From the NCBI RefSeq assembly GCF_000423585.1, contig NZ_AUIG01000033.1, forward strand, positions 1 to 34,266: 34,266 bases of DNA, read 5' to 3'. A program made the translations under genes and the position numbers. Source of the DNA: Salinimicrobium xinjiangense DSM 19287. Its GTDB lineage: Bacteria; Bacteroidota; Bacteroidia; Flavobacteriales; Flavobacteriaceae. Each line of letters opens with the position of its first letter. The stretch's first letter is position 1. The notes under the pieces were generated by a model. It saw only the letters and a program-made list of their open reading frames with translations, was not told the DNA's origin and searched no databases. Below are positions 8,058 to 16,623 of the stretch, in pieces.

Positions 8058-8987
8058 ATGGATCTAGAGTACGAATTACATAAAGCCGGTGGTTTTCAAA
8101 ATCTCGAACTTTTGGCCAAACAGGTGGTGGAAGGCTTCATATCGGGTTTGCATAAGAGTCCTTTCCATGGCTTTTCGGCTGAATTTGCCGAGCATAAGGT
8201 TTACAATGCCGGAGAGAGTACACGACATATTGACTGGAAGCTTTTTGCCAAGACAGACAAACTCTTTACAAAGCGTTATGAGGAGGAGACAAATTTGAGA
8301 TGCCATTTGATCCTGGACAATTCTGCTTCCATGCATTATCCCGGGAAGAAGAAACAGAGATTGAATGACCTCAATAAAATAGGTTTCTCTGTTCTGGCTT
8401 CAGCCTGTCTCATGCAGATCCTTAAGAAACAGCGGGATGCTGTGGGATTAAGTATATACAGTGACAGGTATGAATACTATGCACCCGAAAAGGGCAGTGA
8501 ACGCCACCGCCGCATGTTGTTGAACATCCTTGAGCAGACTCTGGAGCAACCGGTCTCCGGACAACCAACTAAAACTTATACCTATCTTCACCAGATAGCT
8601 GAGAAGATGAAACGGAGATCCCTGATCTTCTTTTTTTCGGATATGTTCCAGGATGAAGTAGAAGAGGAAAAGCTTTTTGATGCCTTGCGACATCTAAAAT
8701 ATAATAAACATGAACTGGTGCTATTCCATGTTTTTGATCTGAAAAAGGAACTGAGTTTTGAATTTGGAGAAGGGCCACAGCGATTTACAGATGTGGAGAC
8801 CGGAGAAAAGATGGATCTGTATGCAGACAATGTCAAAGAAAGTTACCGGGAAGTGGTAGAAAACTATTTCGCCAAACTTAAACTGAAGTGCGCCCAATAC
8901 GGGATCAAATATGTACAGGCAGACATAAATGAAAATTTTGACAGGGTGTTGTCCACCTATTTAGTTGAACGGCAGAAGTTTGTTTAA
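8058..8987 (+). CDS. DUF58 domain protein (von Willebrand A-like)
   Basis: A 309-residue cytoplasmic protein of the DUF58 family. The diagnostic N-terminal box is clear: YNAGESTRHIDWKLFAKTD around residues 49-67, then LFTKRYEEETN. A vWA-like fold follows with a MIDAS-type DNSASM near residue 88, and SLIFFFSDMF near 190. DUF58 proteins usually work with a MoxR-type AAA ATPase and Bat-type membrane proteins in cell-envelope or stress functions. Here none of those partners is adjacent, which is somewhat unusual, although copies may exist elsewhere. There is no signal peptide or membrane segment. The start at 8058 fits the conserved MDLEYEL opening. Exact function is unknown. Confidence 0.88.
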   Translation: MDLEYELHKAGGFQNLELLAKQVVEGFISGLHKSPFHGFSAEFAEHKVYNAGESTRHIDWKLFAKTDKLFTKRYEEETNLRCHLILDNSASMHYPGKKKQRLNDLNKIGFSVLASACLMQILKKQRDAVGLSIYSDRYEYYAPEKGSERHRRMLLNILEQTLEQPVSGQPTKTYTYLHQIAEKMKRRSLIFFFSDMFQDEVEEEKLFDALRHLKYNKHELVLFHVFDLKKELSFEFGEGPQRFTDVETGEKMDLYADNVKESYREVVENYFAKLKLKCAQYGIKYVQADINENFDRVLSTYLVERQKFV

Positions 8988-9024
8988 AGACACAAAAAAA
9001 TGTTTCAAATATTTTCAAAAAAGG

Positions 9025-9055
9025 TTTGCGGAATTTAAAATGTGCTGTATATTTG
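9025..9055 (+). promoter_or_regulatory. Consensus Bacteroidota promoter for tRNA-Asp
   Basis: TTTG at 9025-9028, a 19-base spacer, and TATATTTG at 9048-9055 give a full match to the -33 and -7 boxes of the Bacteroidota housekeeping sigma factor. Transcription would begin near 9060 and read through the broken tRNA copy into the intact tRNA-Asp. Confidence 0.8.
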
Positions 9056-9115
9056 CCCTCGCAATAAAGCAGTGGTCCGGAGGTTTAAATGGATTGCTGA
9101 AGTTCTTAAAAAATT

Positions 9116-9172
9116 AGTCCGGTAGTTCAGTTGGTTATCCCGAGTACTCGGGACTGCCTGTCACGAACCGGA
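9116..9172 (+). pseudogene. Broken tRNA-Asp copy carrying a 16-bp palindrome
   Basis: From 9116 the sequence repeats the 5' half of the tRNA-Asp that starts at 9190: acceptor strand, GGTAGTTCAGTTGGTTA D-arm, then CTGCCTGTCACG containing the GTC anticodon. Between D-arm and anticodon stem, GAATAC of the real gene is replaced by the perfect palindrome TCCCGAGTACTCGGGA (9138-9153). The copy then diverges, losing the T-arm. TCCGGT (9118-9123) and ACCGGA (9167-9172) can still pair, closing a 55-base stem-loop. The preceding GTTCTTAAAA is also shared with the intact copy, so this is a tandem duplicate that decayed. It cannot form a normal cloverleaf. Confidence 0.8.
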
Positions 9173-9189
9173 GATGTTCTTAAAATATT

Positions 9190-9263
9190 GGTCTGGTAGT
9201 TCAGTTGGTTAGAATACCTGCCTGTCACGCAGGGGGTCGCGAGTTCGAGTCTCGTCCAGACCG
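9190..9263 (+). tRNA. tRNA-Asp (GTC)
   Basis: A 74-base cloverleaf can be drawn by hand. Its parts are acceptor GGTCTGG/CCAGACC, D-arm GTTC..GAAT, anticodon stem CCTGC/GCAGG with loop CTGTCAC (anticodon GTC), T-arm GCGAG-TTCGAGT-CTCGT, and discriminator G. CCA is not encoded. A consensus promoter lies about 130 bases upstream and a terminator hairpin follows. Confidence 0.97.
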
Positions 9264-9286
9264 CATCCGAAGTTTCGGAAGCAAAG

Positions 9287-9314
9287 AAGCTCCTCAAATT
9301 GGGGAGCTTTTTTT
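9287..9314 (+). terminator. Terminator after tRNA-Asp
   Basis: AAGCTCCTC and GGGGAGCTT form a stem (with one wobble pair) around a 5-base loop, followed by a run of T. Confidence 0.85.
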
Positions 9315-9384
9315 CGCTTTATAGTAAGTTGTGTTGTTTGTGGTAAGTCCTTGACTTACCTGGGTTTAGAAGTAAACCAATGAG

Positions 9385-9416
9385 AAGCTTTTCCTGTTTC
9401 AGGAAGGGCTTTTTTG
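9385..9416 (+). terminator. Second hairpin with T run
   Basis: AAGC..TTCCTG and CAGGAA..GCTT pair around a TTT loop, followed by T5. It may back up the tRNA terminator. Two smaller hairpins (9342-9358 and 9361-9377) lie between them. Confidence 0.5.
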
Positions 9417-9453
9417 TTTTGTAGAAGTTTTAACTTATTTGTGTAGATCTTAT

Positions 9454-11022
9454 TTATTTCGATATCCTATTGGCACTCATGACAGGTTCACCTTCATAAA
9501 TTATTTCAAAACCAGTTGTTCCGTCAATTTCCTTTAAAAATAAAAATGAATCTGTTCCTATACTTTCAACCTGGCCATCTCTCAATTTTCCCATAATAAA
9601 TTCATCATCGTCCGTGGGTATTAAGTTCATGGTCATGAAAGTATTCTCATCAACAGGGGCCATTTTTAATAATAAGGTATTGTCGGATACTGAAATTTTA
9701 AATATTATCTCTGACTGATCCCATGGTTGGATTCCTTGATAAACACCTTCATATTCCCGAAGCTTGTTAGTATCTACTTTTACAGAAGAAAAGTCAGGTG
9801 GCGGCCAGGAGAGAATAGGAGTGTAGGGCCCTTTTTCCTTAAAAATGTTCAGCATATCCAGTTTATTCCAGATTAAGCTTCTGTGATTTCTTCCTCTTGA
9901 GTGGCTTTGGTAAACCACCATGGCATTTGAATGCGGAAAACTTATTCCTATGGTTCCATCATAACCGGTATGTGAGAACGAAAATGGCATTTTATCCTTG
10001 TCTTTATATTCATTAATGACCCAACCATACCCATATCCATGACTAAACGGCCCAAATCTCACCTGAGGTTTTAGAGCTGAAAGAATAGTTTCTCTTTCCA
10101 GAATCTGTTTTCCATTAATTTTTCCCTTTTCGAGCCAAAGCTCCATAAATTTAGCATAATCAAGTGCAGTCGAAAAGATGCCCCAGGCAGCCGGAAAAAA
10201 AACATATTCCTGGTTATCATTATTTTTCCAATATTTTACGTAGGTTTTACTGGAATCACTGTACTCATACCTGCTGTTTACTCTCCCGGCCCACTCGAAG
10301 TCAGGCGAAAAAGAGGTGTAGGTATTTTTCAGATTTAACGGCTCAATTATCTCGTCTTGAATAAAATTTTCCGCCTTTTTACCTGAAATTACCCCAATTA
10401 TGTATCCCAATGCCGCATAATTAAAATCGGAATAGCTGTATTGTCCTAAAGGTCGGGCTGGCTTTTCCTTTGCCCAGTCTTTAACCCAAGCCCCAATATC
10501 TTTAAAGTTCTTAGTGTACCCCAGACCACTATACCCGCTGGAATGTGTAAGAAGATTAAAGATGGTTGTGCTGTCATTGGAATAGCCTGGTATATACTTT
10601 TTGACAGGATCCTGTAAATTCAACTTCTCATCCTCTATCAACATAAGAATAGCCGCTGAAACAAAAGGTTTGGTCATGGATTTGATGTTCCAGATCGAGT
10701 TGCGTTTTAGAGCCCTTTCCTCTTCTTTATCGGCCCAGCCAAAAGCTTCATGAAACACTACTTTATCATCTTTTATAATGAGTAGTTCGGCACCTACCAG
10801 CTCCCCGTCATCAACCCATTGTAGAATATCAGTACTAAGCTGTTGTAGACTTTGATCAGACAAACCTGCTTCTTCTGGATTTACATATTCGAAGTATGAA
10901 TTTTCAACTCCGGGAAAGGTAGATGTATGAGGGACATTATTTTGAGCTAAAATTGCAGAATAAAAAAGGATGATCAACAGGTTAATAATAGCCTTTGCTG
11001 AAGTGTTCGTTAATTTGACCAT
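9454..11022 (-). CDS. Secreted serine hydrolase, class C beta-lactamase fold
   Basis: A 522-residue protein from the chosen ATG at 11022. The frame stays open to an ATG at 11109, but only the inner start places a signal peptide at the N-terminus (hydrophobic AIINLLIILFYSAILA, then Q). The catalytic SxxK is S115-MT-K118 in NIKSMTKPF. The second motif aligns as YSD in YSYSDFNYAALGYIIG, where most relatives have YxN, so the Asn is replaced by Asp. The third is HTG in SFSHTGYDGTIG. An extra C-terminal domain of about 120 residues follows the hydrolase core. The family includes esterases, D-Ala-D-Ala-type peptidases and beta-lactamases; substrate cannot be read from the sequence. It is probably periplasmic and has no operon partner. 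Confidence 0.85.
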   Translation of the reverse strand: MVKLTNTSAKAIINLLIILFYSAILAQNNVPHTSTFPGVENSYFEYVNPEEAGLSDQSLQQLSTDILQWVDDGELVGAELLIIKDDKVVFHEAFGWADKEEERALKRNSIWNIKSMTKPFVSAAILMLIEDEKLNLQDPVKKYIPGYSNDSTTIFNLLTHSSGYSGLGYTKNFKDIGAWVKDWAKEKPARPLGQYSYSDFNYAALGYIIGVISGKKAENFIQDEIIEPLNLKNTYTSFSPDFEWAGRVNSRYEYSDSSKTYVKYWKNNDNQEYVFFPAAWGIFSTALDYAKFMELWLEKGKINGKQILERETILSALKPQVRFGPFSHGYGYGWVINEYKDKDKMPFSFSHTGYDGTIGISFPHSNAMVVYQSHSRGRNHRSLIWNKLDMLNIFKEKGPYTPILSWPPPDFSSVKVDTNKLREYEGVYQGIQPWDQSEIIFKISVSDNTLLLKMAPVDENTFMTMNLIPTDDDEFIMGKLRDGQVESIGTDSFLFLKEIDGTTGFEIIYEGEPVMSANRISK

Positions 11023-11547
11023 AGGGAAACGTGTTAAGTCTATATGTAGCAGAAAAATATTGCGTGCATTTTGAATAACTGAATTTTCATCTTTTCGGGA
11101 TTGATTCACAAATATGTAATCCTCAGTCGATTACCGCATTTAAATTACAAAAAATGCCATTTGAAAATTGTCAGAAATTAAATTTTTAGACCAGTAACCC
11201 ACTTATGCAGTTGTAATGCACAATCCTCCTTAATCTTATTATAAACCATTAAAAACCTGATTGTGAAATTCTTATTTGTACTTCGAATAGCCTGAACGGT
11301 TTCATAATTTAAAATTTGGAGCTGAGGTGCAAATGGAGCTCAACCTCTAAAACGTTAAAAGACATACCTGCAGGTCTTCAGTGTACTGCAGTTCTAAACC
11401 AGAAGGGTTTTTCTGTTGCGGTTAGGAAATCTTCCCCTGTAGTGTTAGGTGTTGCTTTAAATTTAAAATTACTTGGAGAAATTTAAATTAGATATTCAAT
11501 CGGCAGGCTTCACACTTAAATTACCGTAATACCATGATCAACAAATT
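11023..11547. other. Non-coding AT-rich stretch
   Basis: No supported gene lies here. It contains short inverted sequences, for example CTGCAG occurring at both ends of 11370-11394, and presumably the leftward promoter of the 9454-11022 hydrolase. No known repeat family of this window occurs in it. Confidence 0.35.
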
Positions 11548-11913
11548 TCAAAGTCCTAATTTCTTCATCACTTCCTCTTTATTAAATCTGTCATCAGACC
11601 GGATAATCTTCTTCTTTGGTTCATCTCTTTTTGTGGGGAAGCCTTGAGGGAAATCAATTTTTGCGAATTCAGAGCCATCTTCAAGATAGAGTGTTCCACT
11701 AACGTCTTCCTCACTTTCTGCACCTGCGAAATAGTAGCTTCCGGTTGCTTTGGAACTGAATTTATCAGAATCTGATTCTGTGGGCGCAATAAACTCTCCG
11801 CCATTTTCTTTAGTGAAGGAGTAATAAGATTCATTATCGAAATTTATTACCTCCTTCCCGTCCGGTGTTGTAAATAGCTCATACTTTCCTTTTGATTTCA
11901 ATTCTTTATTCAT
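11548..11913 (-). CDS. Hypothetical protein, 121 residues
   Basis: I do not recognise a family. The protein is hydrophilic, with no signal peptide or membrane segment. It reads as short beta-type repeats around KYELFTTPDGKEVINF, SYYSFTKENGGEFI and SGTLYLEDGSEFAKIDF. A basic KRDEPKKKIIRSDD stretch follows, with NKEEVMKKLGL at the end. Two frames overlap here on the minus strand; this one is preferred because it covers the whole region, starts with a clean ATG, and has a plausible globular composition. It stands alone between divergent neighbours. Function is unknown. Confidence 0.5.
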   Translation of the reverse strand: MNKELKSKGKYELFTTPDGKEVINFDNESYYSFTKENGGEFIAPTESDSDKFSSKATGSYYFAGAESEEDVSGTLYLEDGSEFAKIDFPQGFPTKRDEPKKKIIRSDDRFNKEEVMKKLGL

Positions 11914-12147
11914 AACATTTCTTATTTGATTCCCGGGTTTGTTTGACTACAATAATATACGCGGAATTTACTGATTAGTCAAGGGAAGGGTGTTGGATAT
12001 TAGGGAATTAAGATAAGTTTAGTGCTGTAAGGAACTACAGCAACTAATAAGGAGGTGAACAGGATTTCTATAAGACAAGCTCAAAGGAACTTAACCTACC
12101 CGGAAAAGAGGAATATTTTATATATTCGGAAAAACGATCTTCTTCCT

Positions 12148-13464
12148 ATGTTCAAACATTTACTGGTTTTTTTATTGTTCATACCCCAGGCGGGTGCCCA
12201 GATTCTTTCTGAAAGGGAACAGGCTGTCCTGGTAGATGAGATCCTGGAAGAAAGATATACGCAACTGCTTCCTGAATTAATGGACAGGGCTTCAATTGAT
12301 ATGTGGGTGCTTATCTCCCGGGAATACAACGAAGATCCCGTTTTGCGTACAATGCTTCCGGCTACCTGGCTCAATGCCCGCCGGCGAACCATTCTTGTCT
12401 TTCATCAGGACAGGGAGAAGGATACTCTCGAGCGTCTCGCGATAGCCAGATATGATATTGGAGATCACATTTCTTCGGCCTGGGATCCCGAAGCAGAGCC
12501 AGACCAGATGAAGGCGCTGCTGGATGTCATAACTGAAAGAGATCCGCAAAGGATTGGTTTGAATTATTCAGCAGATTTTAACATCGCTGACGGAATTGTA
12601 AAAACAGATTATGACTTATTCATGGAAATACTGCCGCCTCATTTCCGGGAGCGGGTAGTTTCAGCCGAAGAGCTTGCTGTGGGATGGATAGAAACCCGTT
12701 CTAAAAAGGAAATGGAACTCTATAAGGAACTGGTGAGCATTACTAAAGATATAATTGAAGAAGCCTTTAGCTCAAAAGTTATCAATCCGGGTGTAACGAC
12801 CACAGATGATGTGGTGTGGTGGATGAGACAAAAAGTTACTGAGCTGGGGCTCGAGACCTGGTTTCATCCTACGGTAGATATACAAAGGAAGGAGGAAGAG
12901 CTTAAAGACCATATTGAGGCTTTTTCTGCAGGTTATGGAGATAAGGTCATTCTGCCGGGCGACCTGCTTCACTGCGACTTCGGAATTTTTTATTTAAGAC
13001 TTAATACCGATTGTCAGCAACACGCATATGTATTAAAAGAAGGTGAAACTGCTGCGCCTGATTTCCTGCAAGAGGCACTCAAAAAGGGAAACCGGCTGCA
13101 GGATATTCTTACCTCAAATTTTAAAACCGGAAGAACAGGGAATGAAATTTTATTAAAGTCTCTTAAAGAGGCGAAGGCAGAGGAACTTCAACCTTCCATT
13201 TACACCCATCCACTTGGTCTTTATGGACATTCGGCAGGACCTACTATAGGGATGTGGGATGCTCAGGAGGGGGTTCCGGGCGCCGGGGATTATCCTATAT
13301 ATCCAAATACCGTGTACGCCATTGAACTTAATACCACGGTTAACGTTCCGGAATGGAATAAAGATATTCGAATTATGCTGGAGGAAGCCGGCTTCTGGGG
13401 AGAAGATGGCTTTGAGTATGTCAATGGAAGACAAACCGACTTTTTGCTTGTGAATCTGGAATAG
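12148..13464 (+). CDS. Secreted M24-family (creatinase/aminopeptidase P-like) peptidase
   Basis: The frame is open from an ATG at 12055, but the ATG at 12148 starts an ideal signal peptide (MFKHLLVFLLFIPQAGAQ), so it is chosen, giving 438 residues. An N-terminal creatinase-like domain (MWVLISREYNED, RRRTILVFH, RIGLNYS) is followed by the pita-bread M24 fold. That fold has HCDFGIFY near residue 276 and LNTDCQQHAYVL (two metal aspartates), HPLGLYGHSAGP (metal histidine), YAIELNT and IMLEEAGFW (metal glutamates). M24 enzymes such as aminopeptidase P remove N-terminal residues before proline using two divalent ions. Periplasmic location is inferred. Some motif spacing is unusual, so specificity is uncertain. 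Confidence 0.85.
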   Translation: MFKHLLVFLLFIPQAGAQILSEREQAVLVDEILEERYTQLLPELMDRASIDMWVLISREYNEDPVLRTMLPATWLNARRRTILVFHQDREKDTLERLAIARYDIGDHISSAWDPEAEPDQMKALLDVITERDPQRIGLNYSADFNIADGIVKTDYDLFMEILPPHFRERVVSAEELAVGWIETRSKKEMELYKELVSITKDIIEEAFSSKVINPGVTTTDDVVWWMRQKVTELGLETWFHPTVDIQRKEEELKDHIEAFSAGYGDKVILPGDLLHCDFGIFYLRLNTDCQQHAYVLKEGETAAPDFLQEALKKGNRLQDILTSNFKTGRTGNEILLKSLKEAKAEELQPSIYTHPLGLYGHSAGPTIGMWDAQEGVPGAGDYPIYPNTVYAIELNTTVNVPEWNKDIRIMLEEAGFWGEDGFEYVNGRQTDFLLVNLE

Positions 13465-13508
13465 GAAATCACTACGTCTTCAGAATCTACCAAAAATGAT
13501 AATATTAA

Positions 13509-13545
13509 AAAGCTCCTGCACAGGGAGTTGCCTTCTTCTTTTATT
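13509..13545 (+). terminator. Weak hairpin after M24 gene
   Basis: CTCC and GGAG arms with an inner CTG/CAG form a short hairpin at 13512-13526, followed by a T/C-rich tract. It is plausible but weak. Confidence 0.35.
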
Positions 13546-13621
13546 TAAACCTGAAGTTTAAATAACCTGCTAATTTGCTGGTGCTGTTAAAGGAATTATA
13601 AGATTTTCTTAAGTCCAATTA

Positions 13622-13653
13622 TTTGTGCTTGTAAAACTTATCTTTACTTTTTG
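13622..13653 (+). promoter_or_regulatory. Promoter for histidine kinase gene
   Basis: TTTG at 13622-13625, a 19-base spacer, and TACTTTTTG at 13645-13653 match the Bacteroidota promoter pattern, about 60 bases before the kinase start. Confidence 0.6.
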
Positions 13654-13715
13654 GAAACTGGCTACAGCCATATCAGGTATCCAAACCGTCTTACAAGGCG
13701 GTATAAACGAGCAAC

Positions 13716-16109
13716 ATGACTAAAAATTCTAATCGAGGAAATACACCTTCGGGTGCGCCTGCCCTGGATTTTCAGCAAATGTTTGATGAATCTCCCATTG
13801 CCTTCTATAGCTGTGATACCCATGGGTTTCTTACCTATTTTAATAATGCTGCCGAAATCTTGTGGGGGCGATCTCCTGTTATTGGAGAAGACCGCTGGTG
13901 TGGGTCTTTTAAGCTAGTTCATCGGGATGGAACCTCTGTTCCTTCGGAAGAAACACCAATTGCATCACTCCTTCTGAAAGGAGAGCAGCCTGTGAAGCGG
14001 GAAATTAACATGCTGAGACCCGATGGTACTTTCAGGACTTTGGTTTCATACCCCCGGCAATTATTAGACAGGGAGGGCAAACTGCGGGGAGCTACCAATA
14101 CGCTTATTGATATTTCTGAACAGGAAAAAGATCACCTGAAGCAGGCAACACTTTCAGCAATTATCAAGTCCTCAGATGACGCTATCATCAGCAAGAATCT
14201 CAACGGGGAAATTACCAGCTGGAATCCCGGTGCCCAACAAATTTTTGGTTATACTGAAGCTGAAGCTTTAGGCAAGTCCATAACAATGCTCATTCCCAAA
14301 GACCGGCTTAATGAAGAGGAAGAGATCATCAGCAATATTAAGAAAGGAAAAAAGGTAGATCATATTGAGACCATACGAATTGATAAATGGGGACGGGAGA
14401 TTCCAATTTCCCTTACCGTTTCTCCTTTGAAGGATGCTTCGGGAAATATTATTGGTGCGTCTAAGGTTGCCAGGGATATATCAGATCGTACAAGGGCAGA
14501 TGAAAAACAGGCGAGATTATCGGCTATTGTGGAATCCTCAAACGATGCGATCATCAGCAAGGATCTCGACGGCACCATTTTAAGCTGGAATAAAGGGGCG
14601 GAAAGGATCTTTGGTTATAAAGAAAATGAGGTGGTGGGGAAATCCATTACCATCCTTATTCCGCAGGAGAGATTAAGAGAAGAGTTTCACATCCTGGAAA
14701 AGGTCCGCAATGGAATTAGCCTCGACCATTTTGAAACTATTAGACAGCATAAGTCGGGTAGGGAGATCCCAATATCCATAACGGTTTCCCCTATCAAAGA
14801 CAGTAAAGGGGTAATTATCGGGGCTTCAAAAGTTGCCCGGGATATTTCTTACCAGGTACAGGCACAGACCGCGAGAGAAAAATATACCCGAAATCTTGAG
14901 GTTTTAAATACTGTTGGAAAAAGTATTTCAGAAAATCTGGATGTGCAGGGAATTCTTCAGCGGGTTACAGATGCCACTACGAAACTAACAGGGGCAGCCT
15001 TCGGTGCATTTTTTTATAATAATGTGGACCGCGAAGGAAATACCTTCCGTCTTTTTACACTTTCGGGAGCCCCCCGGGAGGCGTTTGAGCATATGGCCAT
15101 GCCGCGACATACAGAAATGTTCCTGCCTACTTTCGTAGAGAAGAAGGTGGTTCGAATTGCCGATGTACGAAATCATAGCAGCCATGGTAAGAATGCGCCT
15201 CATTTTGGAATGCCCAATGGACATTTTACTGTGGTAAGTTACCTCGCCGTTCCGGTGATCTCTAAATCGGGCGAAGTAATAGGTGGTTTGTTATACGGGC
15301 ATCCTGAACCGGGAATTTTTACGGCAGAGCACGAATTACTCGTTATCAATATTGCTTCCCAGGCTGCAGTATCTCTGGATAATTCCAGACTTTTTGAACA
15401 GGTGAAATCCCTGAGTGATAAAAAAGACGAATTCATTGCCCTCGCAAGTCATGAATTGAAAACGCCGCTAACCACAATCAAAGGCTACCTGCAGGTGCTG
15501 GCGAAAAAGGAGCAGGATGAGCTTTCAGAATTGTTTCTAAGCAAATCCCTTAACCAGGTGGATAAACTGAATACTCTGGTGGAGGACCTTCTGAATATGT
15601 CAAGGATCGAGTCGGGCCGACTCGACTTTAATATTGAGGTCTTTGATCTTAAGCTTATGCTGGGAGAGATCATTGAAACTTTCAGCTGGTCTTCCCCGTC
15701 TCACGAAATAGTGGCCAATTTGGGGCAAACCCCGGCCTTAATAGAAGGAGACCGGCAGCGTATTGAGCAGGCAGTGCTTAATCTCATGACCAATGCGATC
15801 AAGTATTCTCCCCGGGCCGATAAAATATTTGTAAGCCTGGAAGTGGTGGGGGCAGTCGTGAGCGTCCGGGTGAGGGATGAAGGTATAGGCCTGACCCAAT
15901 CTCAAAAAGAGCAGCTGTTCACCAGGTTCTACAGAGCCGAAGATACCAAAGGCATCAGCGGACTGGGATTAGGTTTGTACCTAACCAAGCAGATCATTGA
16001 CAGGCACAATGGAAAGATTGAGGTGTCAAGTGAATATGGAAAGGGATCGGAGTTTTGCTTCAGCCTTCCGCTTAAAATAGAAAAGATTAAAAAACGAAAG
16101 GCAGTTTAA
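13716..16109 (+). CDS. PAS-PAS-PAS-GAF sensor histidine kinase
   Basis: A 797-residue soluble kinase without membrane segments. Three PAS domains occupy about 17-135, 145-265 and 268-388. The second and third are close duplicates (DDAIISK and NDAIISK; WN.GA; FGY; GKSIT.LIP; GREIPIS.TVSP). A GAF domain follows at about 410-560. The HisKA helix has the phospho-accepting His579 in ASHELKTPLTT. The ATPase domain shows LMTNAIKYSP (N box), RDEGIGL (G1), FTRFYRAED (F box) and GLGLGLYLTK (G2). Such proteins sense cytoplasmic cues, often redox, light or small ligands, and pass phosphate to a receiver. The partner is probably the receiver protein encoded 31 bases downstream. The signal sensed is unknown. 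Confidence 0.93.
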   Translation: MTKNSNRGNTPSGAPALDFQQMFDESPIAFYSCDTHGFLTYFNNAAEILWGRSPVIGEDRWCGSFKLVHRDGTSVPSEETPIASLLLKGEQPVKREINMLRPDGTFRTLVSYPRQLLDREGKLRGATNTLIDISEQEKDHLKQATLSAIIKSSDDAIISKNLNGEITSWNPGAQQIFGYTEAEALGKSITMLIPKDRLNEEEEIISNIKKGKKVDHIETIRIDKWGREIPISLTVSPLKDASGNIIGASKVARDISDRTRADEKQARLSAIVESSNDAIISKDLDGTILSWNKGAERIFGYKENEVVGKSITILIPQERLREEFHILEKVRNGISLDHFETIRQHKSGREIPISITVSPIKDSKGVIIGASKVARDISYQVQAQTAREKYTRNLEVLNTVGKSISENLDVQGILQRVTDATTKLTGAAFGAFFYNNVDREGNTFRLFTLSGAPREAFEHMAMPRHTEMFLPTFVEKKVVRIADVRNHSSHGKNAPHFGMPNGHFTVVSYLAVPVISKSGEVIGGLLYGHPEPGIFTAEHELLVINIASQAAVSLDNSRLFEQVKSLSDKKDEFIALASHELKTPLTTIKGYLQVLAKKEQDELSELFLSKSLNQVDKLNTLVEDLLNMSRIESGRLDFNIEVFDLKLMLGEIIETFSWSSPSHEIVANLGQTPALIEGDRQRIEQAVLNLMTNAIKYSPRADKIFVSLEVVGAVVSVRVRDEGIGLTQSQKEQLFTRFYRAEDTKGISGLGLGLYLTKQIIDRHNGKIEVSSEYGKGSEFCFSLPLKIEKIKKRKAV

Positions 16110-16140
16110 CGGTAAGAGACCTGAACAATTTGCTGTTAAA

Positions 16141-16518
16141 ATGTCATTTTTGAAACCTATAGCTATGAAAGAGATTTTTATTGTTGAAGATGATGACGGG
16201 ATTCGTGAGTTGATAGAATTCCTGCTGGTGAGTCAGCAGTACTCGGTAAAGACTTTCCCTACCGCCCGGGCTTTTAATAAAACCGTACCCGGGGAAATTC
16301 CCGACCTTTTTCTGTTGGACATCATGTTACCCGATGGCAACGGACTGGATATTTGTAAGGATCTAAAAAAAGACACCGCAACCCGCAGCGTCCCTGTAGT
16401 ACTAATGTCCGCTCACGCAGATATCAGCAGGATGGAAGGTGCAGATGACTTTATCGCCAAGCCTTTTGACGTTGATGAATTACTGCAGAGAATCGAGAAG
16501 CAGTTAGCGGGAAGTTAG
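16141..16518 (+). CDS. Single-domain response regulator (receiver only)
   Basis: A 125-residue receiver with no output domain. Counting from the second ATG (16165), which gives the canonical MKEIFIVEDDDG opening, the acidic pocket is at residues 8-10, the phospho-acceptor is Asp52 (LFLLDIMLPDGNG), and the conserved lysine is Lys99 (FIAKPF). The ATG at 16141 adds eight residues and either start is possible. It follows the kinase gene by 31 bases on the same strand, so the two form an operon and likely a cognate pair. Without an output domain it probably acts by protein contact or as a phosphorelay step. Its stop codon is the first part of a GTGATCAG-type repeat. Confidence 0.9.
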   Translation: MSFLKPIAMKEIFIVEDDDGIRELIEFLLVSQQYSVKTFPTARAFNKTVPGEIPDLFLLDIMLPDGNGLDICKDLKKDTATRSVPVVLMSAHADISRMEGADDFIAKPFDVDELLQRIEKQLAGS

Positions 16519-16602
16519 TGATCAGTGATCGGTGATTAGTGATCAGTGATTAGTGATCAGGAAATTTGAGGATGTGGTGATTTGAGAATTTGATGATGAA
16601 GG
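16517..16602. repeat. GTGATCAG and ATTTGAGGATGTGGTGA repeats
   Basis: Tandem near-copies of AGTGATCAGTGATCGGTGA run from the receiver stop codon to about 16560. They are followed by a copy of the 'GAGGATGTGGTGATTTGA' element. Both families recur at 28060-28600, 30170-30510 and 33830-33870. Confidence 0.8.
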
Positions 16603-16623
16603 TATGGTTATGTTTCAATTAAC

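Noticed and set aside
9138-9153. Palindrome in the tRNA copy as a phage attachment site
   Set aside because: No integrase gene or prophage lies nearby, and the element is not at the tRNA 3' end where integrases usually act.
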